Made by a program: the position numbers and the translations under genes. From Burkholderia plantarii (GTDB taxonomy: Bacteria > Pseudomonadota > Gammaproteobacteria > Burkholderiales > Burkholderiaceae): DNA of 64,000 bases. Positions within the stretch are counted from its first letter, which is position 1. Every line of letters begins with the position of its first letter. The stretch lies in NCBI RefSeq assembly GCF_001411805.1, contig NZ_CP007212.1:2790001-2854000 (forward strand). The letters run 5' to 3'. A model generated the notes under the pieces. The model was given only the letters and a program-made list of their open reading frames with translations, was not told the origin of the DNA and made no database searches. Positions 46,152 through 56,850 of the stretch are shown here, piece by piece.

Positions 46152-46934
46152 TCAGCGCCTGCGCTGCTGCCGGCACTGCTCGAACAGGCAGACAGCGGCG
46201 GCCGCCGCCACGTTCAGCGATTCCATGCCGCCCGGCTGCGGAATCGTCACGCGCAGCCCCGCCGCCTCGCGCCACGGCGCCGACACGCCCGCCCCCTCGT
46301 TGCCGAACACCCAGGCCACCGGGCCACTCAGGTCGCAGTCGTCGATCGCGCGGGCGCCGTGCGAATCGGTCAGCGCGACCGGCACGCCGAGCCGCGCGAT
46401 CAGGTCAGCCGCGTCGACGTCCTCATGGATGCTCAGCAGGAAGTGCGCGCCCATTCCCGAGCGCAGCACCTTCGACGACCACGCATAGGCCGTGCCGCTC
46501 ACGCAGAACACCTGCGCGATGCCGGCCGCGGCCGCGCTGCGCAGGATCGAGCCGACGTTGCCGGCATCCTGCACGCCGTCGAGCACCACGGCCGTGCCCG
46601 TCACGCGCTCGGGCAGCGGCGCGGCGGGCCGCGCGACCAGCAGCAGCATGCCGACGCCGTTGACGACGCCCGACAGTTGCCCGAACAGCGCGTCGGGCAG
46701 CGACACCACGCGCTGCGGTTCGATGCGCGCGACGATCGCGTGCGTCTCGTCGTGCGCGAGCGCGCCGTCGGTAACGACGCAGAGTTCGGGCTGGCCGTTC
46801 GCGTCGAGATAGGCCGATGCCAGATGCAGGCCTTCGAGCAGCGCCTGGGCGCCGCGGCGTTGCTGTTGCGTCGAACCCGCCAGCGCCTTCAGGCGCTTGT
46901 AGAGCGGGTTGTCGCGCGAGGTGATCGACTTCAT
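46152..46934 (-). CDS. SpoU/TrmH-family RNA 2'-O-methyltransferase (RlmB-like)
   Basis: This 260-residue SPOUT methyltransferase has the three family motifs: VVLDGVQDAGNVGSILRSAA (motif 1), VFGNEGAGVS (motif 2) and IPQPGGMESLNVAAAAAVCL (motif 3), with an L30e-like N-terminal domain (residues 1-95). It methylates ribose in rRNA or tRNA. Which nucleotide is modified cannot be told, and RlmB is encoded elsewhere in Burkholderia genomes in some annotations. It is the last gene of the long leftward lipid A/envelope cluster, 11 bp after rnhB. Confidence 0.9.
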   Translation of the reverse strand: MKSITSRDNPLYKRLKALAGSTQQQRRGAQALLEGLHLASAYLDANGQPELCVVTDGALAHDETHAIVARIEPQRVVSLPDALFGQLSGVVNGVGMLLLVARPAAPLPERVTGTAVVLDGVQDAGNVGSILRSAAAAGIAQVFCVSGTAYAWSSKVLRSGMGAHFLLSIHEDVDAADLIARLGVPVALTDSHGARAIDDCDLSGPVAWVFGNEGAGVSAPWREAAGLRVTIPQPGGMESLNVAAAAAVCLFEQCRQQRRR

Positions 46935-46945
46935 CGCGCCGTCTG

Positions 46946-47593
46946 CTATCGGGTGAGATCGAGCGCGGCGCGTACCGGCGCGAACGAGCGGCGGTGATGC
47001 TCGCACGGCCCGTGTTCGCGCAGCGCCGCGAGGTGTTTCGGCGTGCCATAGCCGGAATGGACGTCGAAGCCGTAGAGCGGGAAGCTCGCGTGCAGGTCGA
47101 CCAGCATCCGGTCGCGCGTGACCTTGGCGAGGATCGAGGCGGCCGAGATGCTCGGCACCAGCGCGTCGCCGCCAATGATCGCCTCGCTGCGGACCGCGAG
47201 CGTCGGGCAGCGGTTGCCGTCGATCTTCGCGAGCGTCGGCAGCACCGCGAGCCCCTCCACCGCGCGCTTCATGGCGAGCATGGTGGCGTGCAGGATGTTC
47301 AGCGTGTCGATTTCCTCGACGCTGGCCGAGGCCACGCAATAGGCCTGCGCGCGCTCGATGATCTCGATGTAGAGCTGCTCGCGCTTCTTCACGCTCAGCG
47401 CCTTCGAATCGTCGAGGCCGACGATCGGCCGCGCCGGATCGAGGATCACGGCGGCCGCGACCACCGGCCCCGCGAGCGGCCCGCGGCCCGCCTCGTCGAC
47501 GCCGCAGACGATCTCGCCCGGTGCGTCAAAGCTGAAGCCGGCCTGCTCGGCGGCGAGCGACGCGGCGGTGCGTTTGGTGCGGACAGCCTTCAT
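46946..47593 (-). CDS. rnhB: Ribonuclease HII
   Basis: This 215-residue nuclease cleaves the RNA strand of RNA-DNA hybrids and single ribonucleotides in DNA. It has the DEDD active site: [45 protein letters not shown] and the late [19 protein letters not shown] 47593 overlaps the lpxB stop by four bases. Its place after lpxB in the lpx cluster is conserved in proteobacteria. Confidence 0.97.
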   Translation of the reverse strand: MKAVRTKRTAASLAAEQAGFSFDAPGEIVCGVDEAGRGPLAGPVVAAAVILDPARPIVGLDDSKALSVKKREQLYIEIIERAQAYCVASASVEEIDTLNILHATMLAMKRAVEGLAVLPTLAKIDGNRCPTLAVRSEAIIGGDALVPSISAASILAKVTRDRMLVDLHASFPLYGFDVHSGYGTPKHLAALREHGPCEHHRRSFAPVRAALDLTR

Positions 47594-48759
47594 GCGCGCG
47601 GCTTCCGGCTCGCGATCACGCGCTCGACCGCCTCGGCCGCGCGCGCGGCCGTGTTCTGGCGCAGCGTCAGGTGCATCTCGGTGAAGATTTCGGTCAGCGT
47701 GCGGCGGTTCGCGTCGTCGCGCAGCTGCGTGAGCGTCGCGTCGGCCAGCGCCTGCGGCGTCGCGAAGTGCTGCAGCAACTCCGGCACCACGAAGCGCCCG
47801 GCCAGGATGTTCGGCAGCCCGACGTAGGGCTGGTAGCCCTGCCGGCGCATGATCTGCCCGGTCAGCCAGGGCACCTTGTACGAGATCACCATCGGTTTCT
47901 TCAGCAGCGCGGCTTCGAGCGTCACGGTCCCGCTCTTGACGAGGATCGCGTCGGCGGCCGTCATCGCCACCTGCGAGCGGCCGTCGGTCAGCGTCAGCGG
48001 CAGCTGCGGATGCGCGTCGACGAGCGGCTGCAGCAGCGCGCGCAGCGCCGGCGTCGCGGCCGGCATCACGAAGCGCACGCCGGGCTCGCGCTGGTGCATC
48101 AGCGCCATCGCCGCGAAGAAGGTCGGCCCGATCAGCGCGATCTCCGAACGCCGGCTGCCCGGCAGCACCGCGATCACGGGGCCGCGCTCGGGCAGCCCGA
48201 GCGCGATGCGCGCGCCGTGCGTGTCGGGTTCGAGCGGGATCTCGTCGGCGAGCGGATGGCCGACGTAGGTCGAGGCCACGCCCGATTTCTCGAGCAGCGC
48301 CGGTTCGAACGGGAACAGGCACAGCATGTGGTCGACCGACTTCACGATCTTCTTGATGCGCCCGCCGCGCCATGCCCAGATCGACGGACAGACGAAGTGG
48401 ATGGTCGGAATGCCGGCCTCGCGCAGCGACTGCTCGACGCCGAAATTGAAGTCGGGCGCATCGACGCCGATGAACGCGTCGGGCGGCTCGGCCAGCAACT
48501 GGCGCTTCAGTTCGCCGCGAATCTTCAGGATCGCCGGGATTTCCTTGAGTGCCTCGACGTAGCCGCGCACCGTCAGACGGTCCATCGGCCAATGCGATTC
48601 GAAGCCGGCCGAGATCATGCGCGGGCCGCCGATCCCGTAGTAATGCGACGCCGCCGGCAGCCGCGCGTGCAGGCCGCCCAGCAGCGACGCGGCAAGCAGG
48701 TCGCCCGACGGCTCGCCGGCCGCGAGCGCGATTCGCAACGGTTTCGGTTGGAGCGCCAT
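47590..48759 (-). CDS. lpxB: Lipid-A-disaccharide synthase
   Basis: This 389-residue GT19 glycosyltransferase joins UDP-diacylglucosamine and lipid X to form the lipid A disaccharide at the inner membrane. Key segments are [39 protein letters not shown] (blocks), [16 protein letters not shown] [20 protein letters not shown] and [23 protein letters not shown] 48759 lies 4 bp from the lpxA stop. Confidence 0.96.
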   Translation of the reverse strand: MALQPKPLRIALAAGEPSGDLLAASLLGGLHARLPAASHYYGIGGPRMISAGFESHWPMDRLTVRGYVEALKEIPAILKIRGELKRQLLAEPPDAFIGVDAPDFNFGVEQSLREAGIPTIHFVCPSIWAWRGGRIKKIVKSVDHMLCLFPFEPALLEKSGVASTYVGHPLADEIPLEPDTHGARIALGLPERGPVIAVLPGSRRSEIALIGPTFFAAMALMHQREPGVRFVMPAATPALRALLQPLVDAHPQLPLTLTDGRSQVAMTAADAILVKSGTVTLEAALLKKPMVISYKVPWLTGQIMRRQGYQPYVGLPNILAGRFVVPELLQHFATPQALADATLTQLRDDANRRTLTEIFTEMHLTLRQNTAARAAEAVERVIASRKPRA

Positions 48760-48763
48760 CGCG

Positions 48764-49552
48764 TCAGCGGATGATGCCGCGCTGCGACGCATCGATGAAA
48801 TCGACGAACGCCGCCACTTCGGCCAGGTGCTCGCCGCCCGTCGCGATCATGTCGCGCAGCTCGGCCTTCGCCTCGTCGAGCGTGTTGCCGCTCTTGTAGA
48901 CGATCCGGTACGCGTTGCGCAGCGCGGCGATCGACTCGGGCGCGAAGCCGCGGCGGCGCAGGCCCTCGACGTTGATGCCATGCGGCACCGCCTTGTTGCC
49001 GGCCGAGATCACGAACGGCGGCACGTCCTGCACCAGCGCCGAGGCGCCGCCCAGCATCGAATGCGCGCCGATCCGCACGAACTGGTGGACGCCGGACATG
49101 CCGCCCACGATCGCCCAGTCGCCGATTTCGACGTGGCCGGCCATCTGCGCGTTGCTCGACAGGATCACGTGGTTGCCGACGCGGCAGTCGTGGCCGACGT
49201 GGACGTAGGCCATGATCCAGTTGTCGTCGCCGAGCGTGGTCACGCCGGCGTCCTGCACGGTGCCGGTGTGGATCGTGGTGAATTCGCGGATCGTGTTGCG
49301 GTGGCCGATCACGAGCCGGGTCGGCTCGTCCTTGTACTTCATGTCCTGCGGGCGGCCGCCCACCGACGCGTAGTGGCCGATGCGGTTGTCCTCGCCGAGC
49401 GTCGTGTGTCCCTCGATCACGCTGTGCGAGCCGATCGTGGTGCGCGCGCCGATCGTCACGTGCGGACCGACGATCGCATACGGGCCGATCTCGACGGTCT
49501 CGTCGATCTGCGCGCCCGGCTCGATGATCGCCGTGGGATGAATCCTGGTCAT
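48764..49552 (-). CDS. lpxA: UDP-N-acetylglucosamine acyltransferase
   Basis: The 262-residue left-handed beta-helix protein carries out the first step of lipid A synthesis. The N-terminus is built of hexapeptide repeats ([20 protein letters not shown], then [20 protein letters not shown]). The catalytic His lies in the [20 protein letters not shown] region, and the helical C-terminus is normal. It sits between fabZ and lpxB as usual. Confidence 0.97.
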   Translation of the reverse strand: MTRIHPTAIIEPGAQIDETVEIGPYAIVGPHVTIGARTTIGSHSVIEGHTTLGEDNRIGHYASVGGRPQDMKYKDEPTRLVIGHRNTIREFTTIHTGTVQDAGVTTLGDDNWIMAYVHVGHDCRVGNHVILSSNAQMAGHVEIGDWAIVGGMSGVHQFVRIGAHSMLGGASALVQDVPPFVISAGNKAVPHGINVEGLRRRGFAPESIAALRNAYRIVYKSGNTLDEAKAELRDMIATGGEHLAEVAAFVDFIDASQRGIIR

Positions 49553-49603
49553 GCGCGGTTGCCTCTCAGTAGTCAGTGCGGAGTCGGAAATGCCGCGCGC
49601 CGC

Positions 49604-50071
49604 TCAGGGCGCGGCGTCGGCCGACTTCACCGTACACATCAGCTCGGCCTCGGCGGCCACCTTGCCTTCGACCTCGGCCGTGGCCTTGAACTTCCAGATG
49701 CCGCGAATGTAGCGCTCGAACTTCACGTTGAGGATCAGCTGGTCGCCCGGCTCGACCACGCGCTTGAAGCGCGCGCCGTCGATGCCGACGAAGTAGTAAA
49801 GCGTGTTGCCGGGATTCTTCGGCTCTTCCTCGGCGAACGTCAGCAGCGCGGCAGCCTGCGCCAGCGCCTCGATGATCAGCACGCCCGGCATCACCGGACG
49901 CTGCGGGAAGTGGCCGGTGAAGAACGGTTCGTTGATCGTGACGTTCTTCAGGGCTTTGATGCTTTCGTGCGGCGTCAGTTCGAGCACGCGATCGACGAGC
50001 AGGAACGGGTAACGGTGCGGCAGCAGCGTGAGGATCTTGTGAATGTCGAAGTTGATTTGTTCGGTGTTCAT
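49604..50071 (-). CDS. fabZ: 3-hydroxyacyl-ACP dehydratase FabZ
   Basis: The 155-residue hot-dog-fold enzyme dehydrates 3-hydroxyacyl-ACP in fatty acid synthesis and competes with LpxA and LpxD for the same acyl-ACP pool. Motifs: [40 protein letters not shown] (active His and Glu) and [18 protein letters not shown] 50071 ([14 protein letters not shown]) fits the family. Confidence 0.97.
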   Translation of the reverse strand: MNTEQINFDIHKILTLLPHRYPFLLVDRVLELTPHESIKALKNVTINEPFFTGHFPQRPVMPGVLIIEALAQAAALLTFAEEEPKNPGNTLYYFVGIDGARFKRVVEPGDQLILNVKFERYIRGIWKFKATAEVEGKVAAEAELMCTVKSADAAP

Positions 50072-50194
50072 GATGGTTCGTCTCACGCAATCGCTGCGCG
50101 GTGGTGACTGCAAATGCTGGTACGGGCCGCGGCGAGCGGCCCTCGTGATTGCGGCGGCGGCCGGTCCGGCCGCACCGCCGCGCCCTCGTGACGG

Positions 50195-51280
50195 TCAGTC
50201 CTGCGCGGAGCCCGCGTCGCGCGCGGCGAGCGAGGTCTCGAGCGCACGAATCCGGTCGCGAAGCTTGTCGAGATTGCGCACGAGCGCCGCACTGCGGTTC
50301 CAGTCGCCGTGCTCGACGGCCGGAAACGCGCTCGTGTACATGCCTGCCTTGGGCAGCGATTTCGATACGCCCGATTGCGCCGTGATGATCACGTAGTCGC
50401 CGAGCGTCAGATGCCCGGCGATTCCGACCGCGCCGCCGATCATGCAGTGGCGGCCGATCGTGGTGCTGCCGGCGATGCCCGCGCAGCCCGCGATCACGGT
50501 GTAGGCGCCGATCCGGCAGTTGTGCGCGATCTGCACGAGGTTGTCGATCTTCACGCACGCCTCGATGACCGTGTCGGCCATCGCGCCGCGATCGATCGTG
50601 GTGTTCGCGCCGATCTCGACATCGGGGCCGATCTTCACGCCGCCGACCTGCGGGATCTTGACCCAGCTGCCGGTGCGCGCCGCGCCGTCGCCGGTGAAGT
50701 CGGGCGCGAAGCCGAACCCGTCCGAGCCGATCACGGCGCCCGAGTGGACGATCGCGCGCTCGCCGAGTTCGCAGCCGTGATAGACGACCACGTTCGGGTA
50801 AAGATGCGAGCCGCTGCCGATCCGCGTGCCGGCGCCGACGAACACGTTCGCGTCGAGTCGCACCTGTTCGCCGATCACGGCGCCCGCCTCGACCGTCACG
50901 TTCGGGCCGATCACGGCGCTCGCCGCGACCTGCGCCGAAGCGTCGACGTTCGCGCTCGGATGCACGCCGGCCGGCCGCTGCGGGGCGGCCAGGTCGATGA
51001 ACATCTGCGCGACGCGCGCGAAATAGGCGTAGGGATTGGGCGTGACGATGAAGTTGCGGCCTTCGGCGGCCGCGCCGAGCTTCTCGAGATCACGCGGCGC
51101 GATCAGCACCGCGCCGGCGCGTGTCGTCTCGACCTGCGCCAGATACTTCGGATTGGCGAGGAACGCGAGCTGCTGCGGGCCGGCCTGGTCAAGCGGCGCG
51201 AGGCCGCCCACCACGCACTGCGGATCCCCGGCGATGTCCCCACCGAAACGTTTGGCGAGTGCCTCGAGCGTCAATGCCAT
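50195..51280 (-). CDS. lpxD: UDP-3-O-(3-hydroxyacyl)glucosamine N-acyltransferase
   Basis: This 361-residue protein adds the N-linked acyl chain in lipid A synthesis. It has an N-terminal uridine-binding domain ([20 protein letters not shown]), a left-handed beta-helix of hexapeptide repeats ([20 protein letters not shown] onward), the catalytic His region ([20 protein letters not shown]) and a C-terminal helix for ACP binding. It is 16 bp downstream of skp. Confidence 0.97.
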   Translation of the reverse strand: MALTLEALAKRFGGDIAGDPQCVVGGLAPLDQAGPQQLAFLANPKYLAQVETTRAGAVLIAPRDLEKLGAAAEGRNFIVTPNPYAYFARVAQMFIDLAAPQRPAGVHPSANVDASAQVAASAVIGPNVTVEAGAVIGEQVRLDANVFVGAGTRIGSGSHLYPNVVVYHGCELGERAIVHSGAVIGSDGFGFAPDFTGDGAARTGSWVKIPQVGGVKIGPDVEIGANTTIDRGAMADTVIEACVKIDNLVQIAHNCRIGAYTVIAGCAGIAGSTTIGRHCMIGGAVGIAGHLTLGDYVIITAQSGVSKSLPKAGMYTSAFPAVEHGDWNRSAALVRNLDKLRDRIRALETSLAARDAGSAQD

Positions 51281-51296
51281 GCGTATTCGGCTCCCG

Positions 51297-51830
51297 TCAG
51301 TTCAGCGAACCGGAAGGCGACGCGAGCGCCTTCAACACCTTGTCGGTGATGTCGATGCGCGGGCTGACGTAGACCGCCTCCTGCACGATCAGGTCGTAGT
51401 TCTGCTGCTCGGCGATCTGCTTGATCACCTTGTTGGCCTTGTCCAGCACCGCCGCGAGTTCCTCGTTGCGGCGCTGGTTCAGGTCTTCGCGAAACTCGCG
51501 CTGCTTGCGCTGGAAGTCGGTGTCGAGCTGCGAGAGATCGCGCTGCTTCTGCGCGCGATCGGCGGCCGACATCGACTGGCCGTTCTTGTCGAGCGAGTCG
51601 GACAGGGTCTTCAGGCGTGCCGCCATGTCCTGCAGATCCTTGTCGCGCTTCGCGAACTCGGCTTCGAGCTTGGTCTGCGCGGCCTTGGCCGGCGCCGACT
51701 CGCGGAGGATCCGGTCGGAATTGACCGCCGCGATCCGCGCGACGTCCTGCGCCTGCGCGGCCGTCGCGCCGAGCGCGGCGGTCAGCGCCAGCGCGCACAT
51801 CACCCGTTTCGAATACTTACCGGTTAGCAA
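51297..51830 (-). CDS. skp: Periplasmic chaperone Skp/OmpH
   Basis: The 177-residue protein has a signal peptide ([20 protein letters not shown], cleavage after AQA near residue 27). A jellyfish-like Skp domain follows, with long coiled helices rich in Lys, Asp and Gln ([37 protein letters not shown]). It holds unfolded outer-membrane proteins in the periplasm and hands them to BamA, encoded 37 bp upstream in the same operon. Confidence 0.95.
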   Translation of the reverse strand: MLTGKYSKRVMCALALTAALGATAAQAQDVARIAAVNSDRILRESAPAKAAQTKLEAEFAKRDKDLQDMAARLKTLSDSLDKNGQSMSAADRAQKQRDLSQLDTDFQRKQREFREDLNQRRNEELAAVLDKANKVIKQIAEQQNYDLIVQEAVYVSPRIDITDKVLKALASPSGSLN

Positions 51831-51867
51831 AATTACCCTCTCGATGCGTTTGGTGTTGCGGTTCCGA

Positions 51868-54174
51868 TCAGAACGCCGTGCCGATCTGGAACTGGAATTT
51901 CTGGTACTGGTCGCCTTCGTGCTTCTGCAGCGGGAAACCGAGGCTCAGCTTGAGCGGGCCGATCGGCGAGATCCACGCGAGACCCACGCCGTAGCCGTAG
52001 CGCAGGCCGTTCGCGCCGGTGCTGTTGCCGCCCGGCACGTTGCCCCAGACGTTACCGCCGTCGAGGAACGTAAACACGCGCAGCGTGCGGTCGTAGCCCG
52101 TGCCCGGCAGCGGGAACGTCAGCTCGATGTTGCCGACCACCATCTTCGAACCGCCGATCGGGTCGTTGGTGGTGGCGTCGCGCGGGCCGAGCGAGCTCGG
52201 TTCGTAGCCACGCACCGAGCCGATACCGCCCGCGTAGTAGTTCTTGAAGATCGGGTACGAGTTGCCGATACCGTTGCCGTATCCGCCCTGCAGATTCAGG
52301 CCCAGGATGAAGCCGCGCGCGAACGAGTAGTAGTACTGCGCCTGCACGTCCATCTTGTAGTACTGGATCTTGTCCACCGGCGCGCCGTATTCGGCGTTCG
52401 CCTGGGTGAAGTAGCCGCGGCTCGGGATCAGCGCGCTGTCACGCGCGTCGCGTGACCAGCCGATCGTCAGCGGCACCGTGTTCGAGACGCGGCCGAACTG
52501 CTGCACGTAGGCCTTGTAGCTCGCCGGCGTGTCGTCGTCGATGTCGAGGCGGTTCTGCTCGAAGCCGACGCCGAAGAACACCGTGTCCGTTTCCGAGAAC
52601 GGGATGCCGAACTTCAGGTCGCCGCCGGCCGTGATGATCCGGAAGCTCGAGTTGGTCGAATAGTACAGCGGCTGGTAGGTGCGGTAGAACACGTCGGTGA
52701 TCCGCTTGATGCCGTCCACCGTGAAGTACGGGTCGACCTGCGTGACCGTCAGCGTGCGGTAGCTGCGCGCCGTGTTCACGTTCACCGACAGGCTGGTGCC
52801 GGAGCCGAACACGTTGTCCTGCGAGATACCGGCCGACAGCACCACCTTGTCGGTCGAGGAGAAGCCCGCGCCGAGCGTGATCGCGCCGGTCGGCTTCTCG
52901 GTCACCTTCACGTTCACGTCGACCTGGTCGCTCGTGCCCTCGACCGGCACGGTCGTCACGTCGACGTCGGTGAAGTAGCCGAGACGATTCACGCGGTCCT
53001 TCGACAGCGCGAGGCGGCCCGAATCGAACCACGAGCTTTCGAGCTGGCGCATTTCGCGGCGCACCACCTCGTCGCGCGTACGCGAGTTGCCGACCACGTT
53101 GATGCGGCGCACGTAGACGCGGCGGCCCGGATCGACCACCAGCGTCATGCCGACCTTATGCGTGGCCTGGTCGATGTTCGGCTGGGCGTTGACGGTCGCA
53201 AATGCGTAGCCATACTCGCCGAGCTTGTCGACGATCGCCTTGGTGGTCTGCTGCAGCTTTTCGGCCGAGAAGCGGTCGCCGGCCTTGATCTTGACGAGCT
53301 TCTGCAGCTCGGCCTTGCGATCGAGCAGGTTGCCCGCCAGGTTCACGCTCGAGATCGTGTACGGCTCGCCTTCGTGCAGCGTGACCGTCAGGTACATGTC
53401 CTTCTTGTCCGGCGAGATCGACACCTGGGTCGAATCGATGTTGAACTCGAGGTAGCCGCGGTTCAGGTAGTACGAACGCACGTTCTCGAGGTCGCCCGTG
53501 AGCTTTTCCTTCGAGTAGAGGTCGTTCTTCGTGTACCAGGAGAACCAGTTCGGCGTGGACAGCTGCATCTCGTTGCGCAGCGTGCTGGTGCTGAACGTCT
53601 TGTTGCCGATGAAGTTGATCTGGCGGATCTTCGCGCTCGGGCCCTCGGCCACCGAGAACAGGATCGACACGCGGTTCGCGTCGACCGGCGTGATGGTGGT
53701 GGTGACCTCGGCGGCGTAGTAGCCGCGCGTCAGGTACTGGCGCTTGAGCTCCTGCTCGGCCTTGTCCACCAGCGACTTGTCGTAGTAGCGGCCCTGCGAC
53801 AGCCCCACCGCCTTCAGCGCCTTGTTGAGGTTGTCCTTGTCGAATTCCTTGATGCCGGTGAAGTCGATCGCCGAGATCGCCGGACGCTCCTGCACCTGCA
53901 CGATCACGACGCTGCCCTGCGTCGCGACCTTCACGTCGTTGAAGAAGCCCGTCGCATAGAGCGCGCGGATTGCTTCGGATGCCTTGTCGTCCGTGAACGT
54001 GTCACCCTGCTTGATCGGCAGGTAGGCGAACACGGAACCGGCTTCGACACGCTGCAAGCCCTCGATCTTGATATCCTGCACGACGAACGGTGCCGTCGCG
54101 TGGGCTGCGAGACCATGCACGGCGAGCGCCGTGGCGGCTACAGTCTTGGGTACGAAGCGATGAGGTTTGAACAA
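51868..54174 (-). CDS. bamA: Outer-membrane assembly factor BamA
   Basis: This 768-residue Omp85 protein inserts beta-barrel proteins into the outer membrane. It has a signal peptide ending AVHGLAAHA, five POTRA domains (from FVVQDIKIEGLQRVEAGSVF to about residue 420) and a 16-strand barrel. The conserved loop-6 motif VRGYEPSSLGPRD is present, and it ends in Phe (FQFQIGTAF), the usual C-terminal signal. It lies between rseP and skp as in most proteobacteria. Confidence 0.98.
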   Translation of the reverse strand: MFKPHRFVPKTVAATALAVHGLAAHATAPFVVQDIKIEGLQRVEAGSVFAYLPIKQGDTFTDDKASEAIRALYATGFFNDVKVATQGSVVIVQVQERPAISAIDFTGIKEFDKDNLNKALKAVGLSQGRYYDKSLVDKAEQELKRQYLTRGYYAAEVTTTITPVDANRVSILFSVAEGPSAKIRQINFIGNKTFSTSTLRNEMQLSTPNWFSWYTKNDLYSKEKLTGDLENVRSYYLNRGYLEFNIDSTQVSISPDKKDMYLTVTLHEGEPYTISSVNLAGNLLDRKAELQKLVKIKAGDRFSAEKLQQTTKAIVDKLGEYGYAFATVNAQPNIDQATHKVGMTLVVDPGRRVYVRRINVVGNSRTRDEVVRREMRQLESSWFDSGRLALSKDRVNRLGYFTDVDVTTVPVEGTSDQVDVNVKVTEKPTGAITLGAGFSSTDKVVLSAGISQDNVFGSGTSLSVNVNTARSYRTLTVTQVDPYFTVDGIKRITDVFYRTYQPLYYSTNSSFRIITAGGDLKFGIPFSETDTVFFGVGFEQNRLDIDDDTPASYKAYVQQFGRVSNTVPLTIGWSRDARDSALIPSRGYFTQANAEYGAPVDKIQYYKMDVQAQYYYSFARGFILGLNLQGGYGNGIGNSYPIFKNYYAGGIGSVRGYEPSSLGPRDATTNDPIGGSKMVVGNIELTFPLPGTGYDRTLRVFTFLDGGNVWGNVPGGNSTGANGLRYGYGVGLAWISPIGPLKLSLGFPLQKHEGDQYQKFQFQIGTAF

Positions 54175-54241
54175 CGTGCATCCCCAGTATTTAAGCTTGC
54201 ATCAGATCCGGCGACGGCCCTCGCAGCCATCGCCCGACGCT

Positions 54242-55624
54242 TCAAGAATGGATTAAACGAGACAGATCGTTGAATAGCGCGATCGCCGACAGCGCGACGA
54301 TGCAGATCAACCCCGCTCTTTGCAGAATCAGTTGCCAGCGGTCCGAAACGGCCCTCCCGGTCGCGGCTTCAACCAGATAATATAACAGATGCCCCCCGTC
54401 CAAAACCGGAATTGGCAGCAAGTTCAGCACGCCGAGACTGATACTGACGAGCGCGAGAAACGACAGAAACGCCGATAAACCAAGCCGTGCGCTCTTGCCG
54501 GCGTAATCGGCGATCGTCACCGGGCCGGACAGGTTCTTCAGCGAGGCCTCGCCGGTAAGCATGCGCCCGAACATCTTCAGCGAATAAACCGAAATGCCCC
54601 AGGTGCGGCGCACGCCGAGCTGGATGCTTTCGAGCGCGCCGTAGCGCACCTCGACCGACGGCGTATGCATCGCCAGCGCCGCGCCGATCCGGCCGATCTG
54701 CGCGCCGCCCGCGCCCGGCGCGGTATCGCGCTCGGCATGCGGGACGATGGTCAGCGTATGCTCGACGCCCGACCGCGAAATACGCAGCGCGAGCGGACGG
54801 CCCGCATGCGACTTGATGGCGTCGATGAAGCGCGTGGAGCCGGATACCGGCTTGCCGTCGAGCGCGACGATCCGGTCGCCCGGAATCAGGCCGGCCTGCT
54901 CCGAGGCGCTGCCCGGCGTGACGGCCGAGATCGACAGCGAGCCGCCGCCCGGCTCGAAGCCGAGCTGCGTCATGTAGTCGTCGTCGGCCGTCTGCTCGCC
55001 GAGGCGGCGCAGGTCGACCGGGAAATCGTAGGTCGCGCCGCCCGAGCGGGCGGCCAGGATCACCTGCCGGTGATCGAAACTCGCTCCGAGCAGCTTCCAG
55101 CGCAGGTCGGCCCACGAGCGCACCGGCTCGGGCGCGCCGCCGCGCGCGTCGCGCACCGACACGATGGTCTCGCCGCCGTCGAAGCCGGCGCGCGCCGCGG
55201 CCGTGTCGGCGGCCGGCGCGGCCACGATCGCGGCCGGCTCGGTCACGCCGGTGGCGAAGATCGTCGAGAACAGCAGGATCGCGAGCAGGAAGTTGGCGAT
55301 CGGCCCGGCCGCCACGATCGCGATCCGCTTCCAGACCGATTGCCGGTTGAACGCGCGCGGCAGGTCGGCCGCGGCGATGCCCTCGGGGCCGGGATCGCGC
55401 TCGTCGAGCATCTTCACGTAGCCGCCGAGCGGCAGCGCGGCGAGCGTCCACTCGGTGCCGGTGCGCCGGCTCGTGCGCCGCAGCAGCGGCGTGCCGAAGC
55501 CGATCGAGAAGCGCAGCACCTTCACGCCGCACAGTCGCGCGACGCTGTAATGCCCGTATTCGTGGACGACGACCAGCACGCCGATCGCCACTGCAAACGC
55601 TACCAGCTCGATCAGCACGTTCAT
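54242..55624 (-). CDS. rseP: Site-2 protease RseP
   Basis: The 460-residue inner-membrane zinc metalloprotease cuts anti-sigma factor RseA and remnant signal peptides. The zinc motif HEYGH (residues 21-25) lies in the first membrane segment, two PDZ-like regions occupy about 115-290 (GGGSLSISAVTPGSASEQAG), and the third zinc ligand is in PIPVLDGGHLLYYLVEA. It lies between dxr and bamA. Confidence 0.97.
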   Translation of the reverse strand: MNVLIELVAFAVAIGVLVVVHEYGHYSVARLCGVKVLRFSIGFGTPLLRRTSRRTGTEWTLAALPLGGYVKMLDERDPGPEGIAAADLPRAFNRQSVWKRIAIVAAGPIANFLLAILLFSTIFATGVTEPAAIVAAPAADTAAARAGFDGGETIVSVRDARGGAPEPVRSWADLRWKLLGASFDHRQVILAARSGGATYDFPVDLRRLGEQTADDDYMTQLGFEPGGGSLSISAVTPGSASEQAGLIPGDRIVALDGKPVSGSTRFIDAIKSHAGRPLALRISRSGVEHTLTIVPHAERDTAPGAGGAQIGRIGAALAMHTPSVEVRYGALESIQLGVRRTWGISVYSLKMFGRMLTGEASLKNLSGPVTIADYAGKSARLGLSAFLSFLALVSISLGVLNLLPIPVLDGGHLLYYLVEAATGRAVSDRWQLILQRAGLICIVALSAIALFNDLSRLIHS

Positions 55625-55637
55625 GCGCCCCTCTCGC

Positions 55638-56834
55638 TCAGGCTGCGCGCTCCGCGCGCGGAACTGGCAGGCCCGCGATCACCGCGGCTGCCGCGCGACG
55701 CGCCTCGGCATCGGCCGCGAGCACGTCGTCGAGGCCGGAGGCCTCGCGATTCGTCAGACTGTTGAGCACCGCGTCCACCGTGTGCGCGATGTCCATGAAG
55801 CCGATCCGGCGTTCGAGGAACGCATCCACCGCCAGTTCGTTCGCCGCGTTGAGCACCGTGCTCGCCACGCCGCCCGCGTCGAGCGCCTGGATCGCCAGCG
55901 CGAGGCACGGGAAGCGCTCGAGGTCGGGCTGCTCGAACGTGAGCGTGGCGATCTGCGCCAGGTCGAGCTGCGCGACGCCGGCGTCGACGCGCTCGGGAAA
56001 TGCCAGCGCGTGCGCGATCGGCGTGCGCATGTCGGGGTTGCCGAGCTGCGCGAGCACCGAGCCGTCCTTGTACGAGACCAGCGAATGGATCACGCTCTGC
56101 GGGTGGATCAGCACGTCGATGCGGCTGCTCGGCAGTCCGAAGATCCAGTGCGCCTCGATCACCTCGAGGCCCTTGTTCATCATGGTGGCCGAATCGACCG
56201 AGATCTTGCGGCCCATCGACCAGTTCGGGTGCTTGCAGGCCTGCTCCGGCGTCACGTCGACGAGCGTGGCCGGCTCGCGGGTGCGGAACGGGCCGCCCGA
56301 GGCCGTCACGATGATCTTCTCGATCCCGCCATGCTCGGCGATATCGCGCGGCATGCACTGGAAGATCGCGTTGTGCTCGCTGTCCACCGGCAGCAGGATC
56401 GCGCCATGGTCGCGCACCGCGTCCATGAAGATCGAGCCCGACATCACCAGCGATTCCTTGTTGGCGAGCAGGATCCGCTTGCCCGCGCGCGCGGCGGCGA
56501 GGCTCGACGGCAGGCCCGCCGCGCCGACGATCGCGGCCACCACGGTGTCGCAGTCGTCGGCCTTCGCGACCTCGACGAGCGCGTCCGGCCCGTAGGCCAC
56601 CTGGGTGCGGCTGCCGGCGGCGCGCAGCTTCGCCTCGACTTGCGCGGCGGTGGCGGCGTCGCCGACCACGGCCACTTCGGGCGTGAACGTCAGACACTGC
56701 GCGACCAGCTTGTCGCCGTTGCGATGCGCGGTTAGTGCATAAACCGAGAAGCGGTCCGGGTGCCGCGCGACGACGTCGAGCGTGCTGTCTCCGATCGAAC
56801 CCGTCGAACCGAGGATTGTCAGGCGTTTTTGCAT
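55638..56834 (-). CDS. dxr: 1-deoxy-D-xylulose 5-phosphate reductoisomerase
   Basis: The 398-residue enzyme makes 2-C-methylerythritol 4-phosphate in the MEP isoprenoid pathway. Motifs: N-terminal NADPH loop [42 protein letters not shown] with metal ligands, and [20 protein letters not shown]. The C-terminus ends with a helical domain. It is 16 bp after cdsA and supplies precursors used by UppS in the same cluster. Confidence 0.97.
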   Translation of the reverse strand: MQKRLTILGSTGSIGDSTLDVVARHPDRFSVYALTAHRNGDKLVAQCLTFTPEVAVVGDAATAAQVEAKLRAAGSRTQVAYGPDALVEVAKADDCDTVVAAIVGAAGLPSSLAAARAGKRILLANKESLVMSGSIFMDAVRDHGAILLPVDSEHNAIFQCMPRDIAEHGGIEKIIVTASGGPFRTREPATLVDVTPEQACKHPNWSMGRKISVDSATMMNKGLEVIEAHWIFGLPSSRIDVLIHPQSVIHSLVSYKDGSVLAQLGNPDMRTPIAHALAFPERVDAGVAQLDLAQIATLTFEQPDLERFPCLALAIQALDAGGVASTVLNAANELAVDAFLERRIGFMDIAHTVDAVLNSLTNREASGLDDVLAADAEARRAAAAVIAGLPVPRAERAA

Positions 56835-56850
56835 AGTGAGGGTCTAGTGT

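Noticed and set aside
46946..48592. 548-codon frame joining rnhB and part of lpxB on the minus strand
   Set aside because: The upstream part is Arg/Ala-rich shadow of lpxB; rnhB starts at 47593 with the normal N-terminus, so this is not a fusion.
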